From positions 109,993 to 173,992 of the forward strand of contig JAGGHK010000002.1 of assembly GCA_024104275.1 (NCBI GenBank): a stretch of 64,000 nt of DNA. Direction: 5' to 3'. Each line of letters starts with the position of its first letter. The stretch's first letter is position 1. A model generated the notes under the pieces. It ran no database searches, was not told the origin of the DNA, and saw only the letters and a program-made list of their open reading frames with translations. The translations under genes and the position numbers were made by a program. The DNA is from Bifidobacterium sp. GTDB taxonomy: Bacteria; Actinomycetota; Actinomycetes; Actinomycetales; Bifidobacteriaceae. Of this stretch, positions 61,348 to 64,000 are shown piece by piece.

Positions 61348-61484
61348 CCGTAATCTCCGGTTAGGATTTGCCATAATTTACGGTTAAAAAATACCATAAC
61401 TTCCTATTAGGATTTACCATAATCCCTAAGTAGAAAAACCATAATCTGTAAGTAGGCTTTACCATAATCCTTAAGTAGACAACG
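61348..61484. repeat. 23-bp minisatellite, six units
   Basis: CCATAAT-like units start at 61348, 61371, 61394, 61417, 61439 and 61462 (steps 23, 23, 23, 22, 23). The consensus is close to CCATAATCCNTAAGTAGGAT plus TTA. It lies between the convergent iclR and phosphoesterase genes. The units have diverged, so it is not a very recent expansion. Confidence 0.9.
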
Positions 61485-61541
61485 CAATGACGCCCGAAAA
61501 TACCGAAATATCAGCGAAAATAGGACTTTATTAGCCGTCAC

Positions 61542-62945
61542 TTACTTCTTCAGATGCATCTTGCGTAGGATCCGAGCCAGGAGACGCGGGCGACGAAGGA
61601 GGTTCGTGCCTTCCTTTGCGGCATCGGGGGTGCCGTTGAGCGCGTATGTGTAGGCCTTGTTGGAGCTTGCCTTGCCGACCAGGTCGCCAAATTCGAGCAG
61701 CTGGGTGCGTGGCTCGTAGGGATGGCGGATGTCAAATTCAAGAAGACGCGCGGCACGCTGGGCGGGCGCCGGGCCGTAGGAGCCGAAGCCGCAGGTCGGG
61801 GTGGCCACAAGCGTCAGTCCGTCGGTGGTGCCGACGAAGCGGTTGCGATGGTCGTGGCCCGCGAGCAACGCGAAGTAGCCGTCGGTCGTCTTCAAAATGT
61901 CGAACTCGCCGGTGTCGGCGTCGGGGCAACTGATGCCTTCCCCAAGGAAGCTACCAGGCAGCGTCTTGGACTCGTCGATGACGTAATTGTGGCCGGCGAA
62001 GGTGCGATAGCCCTCCACGGCGTGCGCGGCGGTGGCCGGCACCTCCTTAAGCAAATCGTAATACTGCGGCACCGGAATATGCTGGAACACCATCGATTTG
62101 GCGCCAATAAGCCCCGGCGCGGCCTTCAGGAAATCGAGCGCGCGCTGGCTGGGCGCCCCGTAGCCGCCGAGCTTGCCGTAATCGCCGGAGTTGAAGAGCA
62201 CGAGGCCGAGCACATTGTCACTCTTCTTATCATTCTGCTCGCCGCCGGCGCCGCCATTCCGGTAATCCCAGTCATCGCGGCGGTCTCGCCCGTCGCGCGC
62301 GACCGGCAGCACGAACGTGCCCGGCTCGCAAGGGTAGATGTATTGCTCAGGCAAACCACTTCCCGGCTGTTTGCGCGGCCGGTCCGAGCGTTTGACGCTG
62401 GGCTCCGGGTTCAGGCATCCGGGGAATTCGCGGTAGATCTCGTCCAGCTCCGCGTCGGAAAGCCCGCACTGGAAATCGTGGTTGCCGTAAGTCACGGCCC
62501 AGGGGATCTTGCGCTCGATCAGTGGGGAGACGAACTGTGAAATGCAACCGCGCACCAGCTCGCGCGTGTGTTCCAGCTCGGCGTCGCGCTGGTTGCTGGC
62601 CGCCGCCCCCATCGACCATTTCTGCGGCGTCCACGTGCGCTTGCGGAAGGTCTTGGCGTAGGCCTTGTCGTACCCGGCGATCTGGTTGCCGGGGAAAATC
62701 ACGATATCGGGACGCGAACTGTCGAGCGCGGCCTCGATAAGCCTGATGGTGTCCTTATTAATCTTGGGACCATCCTGGATATCGGCCAGAACGAGCACGC
62801 GGAACTTGCCGGAATCGTGGAACTGCAAGCGCCCGAGGCGCGCCGAGACGGACACCGGACGGGTGTCGCCCGGATGGACCGGCTGGATGCGCGGCTTGGA
62901 CTCGAAATCCGCGGAATCCTTGGCCGCATGCGTAAGTTCAGTCAT
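61542..62945 (-). CDS. Metallophosphoesterase (calcineurin-like)
   Basis: This 467-residue phosphoesterase has metal motifs in order: VLADIQDGP (about 49-57, D-x-Q in place of the usual D-x-H), IFPGNQIAGYD (about 79-89, GN in place of GD), YGNHDFQCG (about 150-158), FQHIPVPQYY (about 288-297) and LLAGHDHRNRFVG (about 362-374). The two substitutions are seen in some relatives and may reflect a distinct metal site. No signal peptide is visible, and the substrate is unknown. The N-terminal 40 residues are polar. It converges with the IclR gene. Confidence 0.85.
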   Translation of the reverse strand: MTELTHAAKDSADFESKPRIQPVHPGDTRPVSVSARLGRLQFHDSGKFRVLVLADIQDGPKINKDTIRLIEAALDSSRPDIVIFPGNQIAGYDKAYAKTFRKRTWTPQKWSMGAAASNQRDAELEHTRELVRGCISQFVSPLIERKIPWAVTYGNHDFQCGLSDAELDEIYREFPGCLNPEPSVKRSDRPRKQPGSGLPEQYIYPCEPGTFVLPVARDGRDRRDDWDYRNGGAGGEQNDKKSDNVLGLVLFNSGDYGKLGGYGAPSQRALDFLKAAPGLIGAKSMVFQHIPVPQYYDLLKEVPATAAHAVEGYRTFAGHNYVIDESKTLPGSFLGEGISCPDADTGEFDILKTTDGYFALLAGHDHRNRFVGTTDGLTLVATPTCGFGSYGPAPAQRAARLLEFDIRHPYEPRTQLLEFGDLVGKASSNKAYTYALNGTPDAAKEGTNLLRRPRLLARILRKMHLKK

Positions 62946-63074
62946 CGCTCAACCTTTTCCTTGGCGCTAGCACCTGTTACCTTTCATCACCATACATCAG
63001 CACGCGGCCTCGTCACCTTCCAGCAACGCGCCTCGCGACATGGCATCGCATCGCGCAACCGAATCGGACAACGA

Positions 63075-63105
63075 AAAAGCCCCGCAACCTAAGCTGCGAG
63101 GCTTT
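63075..63105 (-). terminator. Terminator after tRNA-Gln
   Basis: AAAGCC-CGCA pairs with TGCG-GGCTTT on a stem at 63076-63105. On the minus strand it ends in TTTTT, 12 bp past the tRNA-Gln 3' end, closing the gltX-tRNA transcript. Confidence 0.85.
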
Positions 63106-63116
63106 CTGCATCTTTG

Positions 63117-63188
63117 CTGGGGTACCTGGACTCGAACCAAGAACAACTGAACCAGAATCAGCCGTGTTGCCAATTACACCATACCCCA
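63117..63188 (-). tRNA. tRNA-Gln (CTG anticodon)
   Basis: On the minus strand TGGGGTA pairs with TACCCCA as acceptor stem, the anticodon loop is TTCTGGT (CTG), and the T-loop is TTCGAGTC. The discriminator is G, as expected for tRNA-Gln. The CCA end is not fully encoded. It lies downstream of tRNA-Glu. Confidence 0.93.
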
Positions 63189-63230
63189 ATTGGCTTGGTG
63201 CTGTAGCCGATAAACAACTATAGCACTTCG

Positions 63231-63303
63231 TACCTCCAATCGGATTTGAACCGATGTTGGCGCCGTGAGAGGGCGTAGTCCTAGACCGCTAGACGATGGA
63301 GGC
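63231..63303 (-). tRNA. tRNA-Glu (CTC anticodon)
   Basis: On the minus strand GCCTCCA pairs with TGGAGGT (one G-U). The D-arm has GTCTAGCGGTCTAGGAC, the anticodon loop CTCTCAC (CTC) is closed by ACGCC/GGCGC, and the T-loop is TTCAAATC. It lies between gltX and tRNA-Gln on the same strand. Confidence 0.93.
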
Positions 63304-63442
63304 TAACTGTTCTGCTGCCCTTCCCAAGGCAACAAGTTAGTAGTTTATAGGAAAACCCGAATAACCGCAACCCGGCGTGTTGACTTTGCTTGAAGCCAAA
63401 TGCCGGATTGCGCTTTCCGAAACTTGCCGAATGGGCCTTGCT

Positions 63443-64000
63443 TTACAGGTGCTGCTTGAGACCCTTGAGACGGGCGAGGGTCAGGGGTTTGCCGACGATT
63501 TCCATGGACTCGAAAAGCGGCGGGGAGACACGGCGGCCGGACATGGCCACGCGCACCGGGCCGAACGCCAGACGCGGCTTGAAACCACCATCCTCGACCA
63601 GCGCCTTGTTGAGCGTCTCGTGGAGGTTGTCGGTCTTCCAATCAGACTCGTCAACCGCATCCAGCGCGGAGATGGCCTTGTCGAGCACCTCGGGTACGGA
63701 ATCCTTGAGGGTCTTGCGCGCGTCGTCCTCGGGTTCGATGTATTCATCTTCGCTCAGAAGGCTTCCGGCCATGCCGGCCACCTCGCCAAGCAAGCGCACG
63801 CGCGGCTGGACCAGAGGCGCGGCAACGGTGAGGATCGTGCGTTCGCGGTCGGTTAGCTTGTCCCACGAATCGGCGGAAACCACGCCGTCGCGGTGCAGGT
63901 ACGGCACGGAACGGTTGAGGAAGTCCTGCGGCTCAAGCATGCGGATGTGCTCGGCGTTGATGGAGATGGCCTTGTCGATGTCGAAGTGGGCCGGGTTGGC
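63443..64000 (-). CDS. gltX: Glutamyl-tRNA synthetase, C-terminal part
   Basis: The gene runs off the right edge of the window; about 185 C-terminal codons are visible, without the HIGH and KMSKS motifs. The segment FDIDKAISINAEHIRML (upstream of 63940), then EPQDFLNRSVPYL and a helical anticodon-binding domain ending with FGPVRVAMSGRRVSPPLFES and LTLARLKGL, is characteristic of GltX. It is followed on the same strand by tRNA-Glu and tRNA-Gln. In actinobacteria lacking GlnRS, this enzyme charges both tRNAs and GatCAB corrects Glu-tRNA-Gln; that applies here only by inference. Confidence 0.92.
   Translation of the reverse strand, partial: ANPAHFDIDKAISINAEHIRMLEPQDFLNRSVPYLHRDGVVSADSWDKLTDRERTILTVAAPLVQPRVRLLGEVAGMAGSLLSEDEYIEPEDDARKTLKDSVPEVLDKAISALDAVDESDWKTDNLHETLNKALVEDGGFKPRLAFGPVRVAMSGRRVSPPLFESMEIVGKPLTLARLKGLKQHL

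Overview
The window looks like chromosomal DNA of a Bifidobacterium or a very close relative. The evidence is an actinobacterial gene order (coaD, SepIVA-like gene, DUF177, rpmF, rnc; then ffh, rpsP, khpA, rimM, trmD), a murT-gatD pair, leuCD divergent from an IclR regulator, GC-rich coding DNA, several GTG/TTG starts, and no sign of outer-membrane or sporulation genes. I do not assign a species.

Layout. 0.1-6.7 kb: coenzyme A, cell division, ribosomal and RNase III genes, then acetolactate synthase ilvBN. 6.8-7.7 kb: a FitAB/VapBC-type toxin-antitoxin pair with a perfect operator, and a broken antitoxin-like gene. 7.7-16.8 kb: ABC-F ATPase, glutamine amidotransferase, cysS, two AT-rich orphan ORFs, ffh, a membrane-anchored EEP hydrolase and an orphan ribbon-helix-helix gene. 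17-24.4 kb: a 3-hydroxyacyl-CoA dehydrogenase, the rpsP-khpA-rimM-trmD cluster, rsmD and recG. 24.8-41 kb: accessory and envelope genes (two MFS exporters, two TetR regulators, rpmB, lactonase, MscS channel, CPBP protease, ddl, gpsA, plsC, PAP2 phosphatase). 41.6-52.5 kb: ppk, a Nudix/histidine-phosphatase fusion, upp, an AAA/DUF4143 ATPase, an AarF kinase and a phasin-like protein. 51.6-64 kb: gatD-murT, dnaB, a DnaA-box cluster, murA, leuD, leuC, IclR, a metallophosphoesterase, tRNA-Gln, tRNA-Glu and the 3' part of gltX.

The most unusual content is intergenic. The palindrome CTTGGCGCGCCAAG occurs eleven times, only between genes: three arrays (19.66, 35.65 and 57.5 kb) plus one copy at the left edge of the window. 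Inside every array the centre-to-centre distance is exactly 62 bp. Two unrelated hairpin sequences, at 31.1 kb and 58.6 kb, are also repeated at exactly 62 bp. In all three sequence families a second dyad lies midway, so dyads follow each other about every 31 bp. I do not recognise this as a described element, and it is the best candidate for something new here. A separate 23-bp minisatellite lies at 61.35 kb.

Peptidoglycan precursor steps recur through the window (murA, ddl, murT/gatD), together with phospholipid synthesis (gpsA, plsC), translation (tRNAs, gltX, cysS, rpsP, rpmF, rpmB, rimM, trmD, rsmD) and leucine/BCAA synthesis (ilvBN, leuCD). Many housekeeping proteins carry long, hydrophilic, low-complexity insertions or tails.
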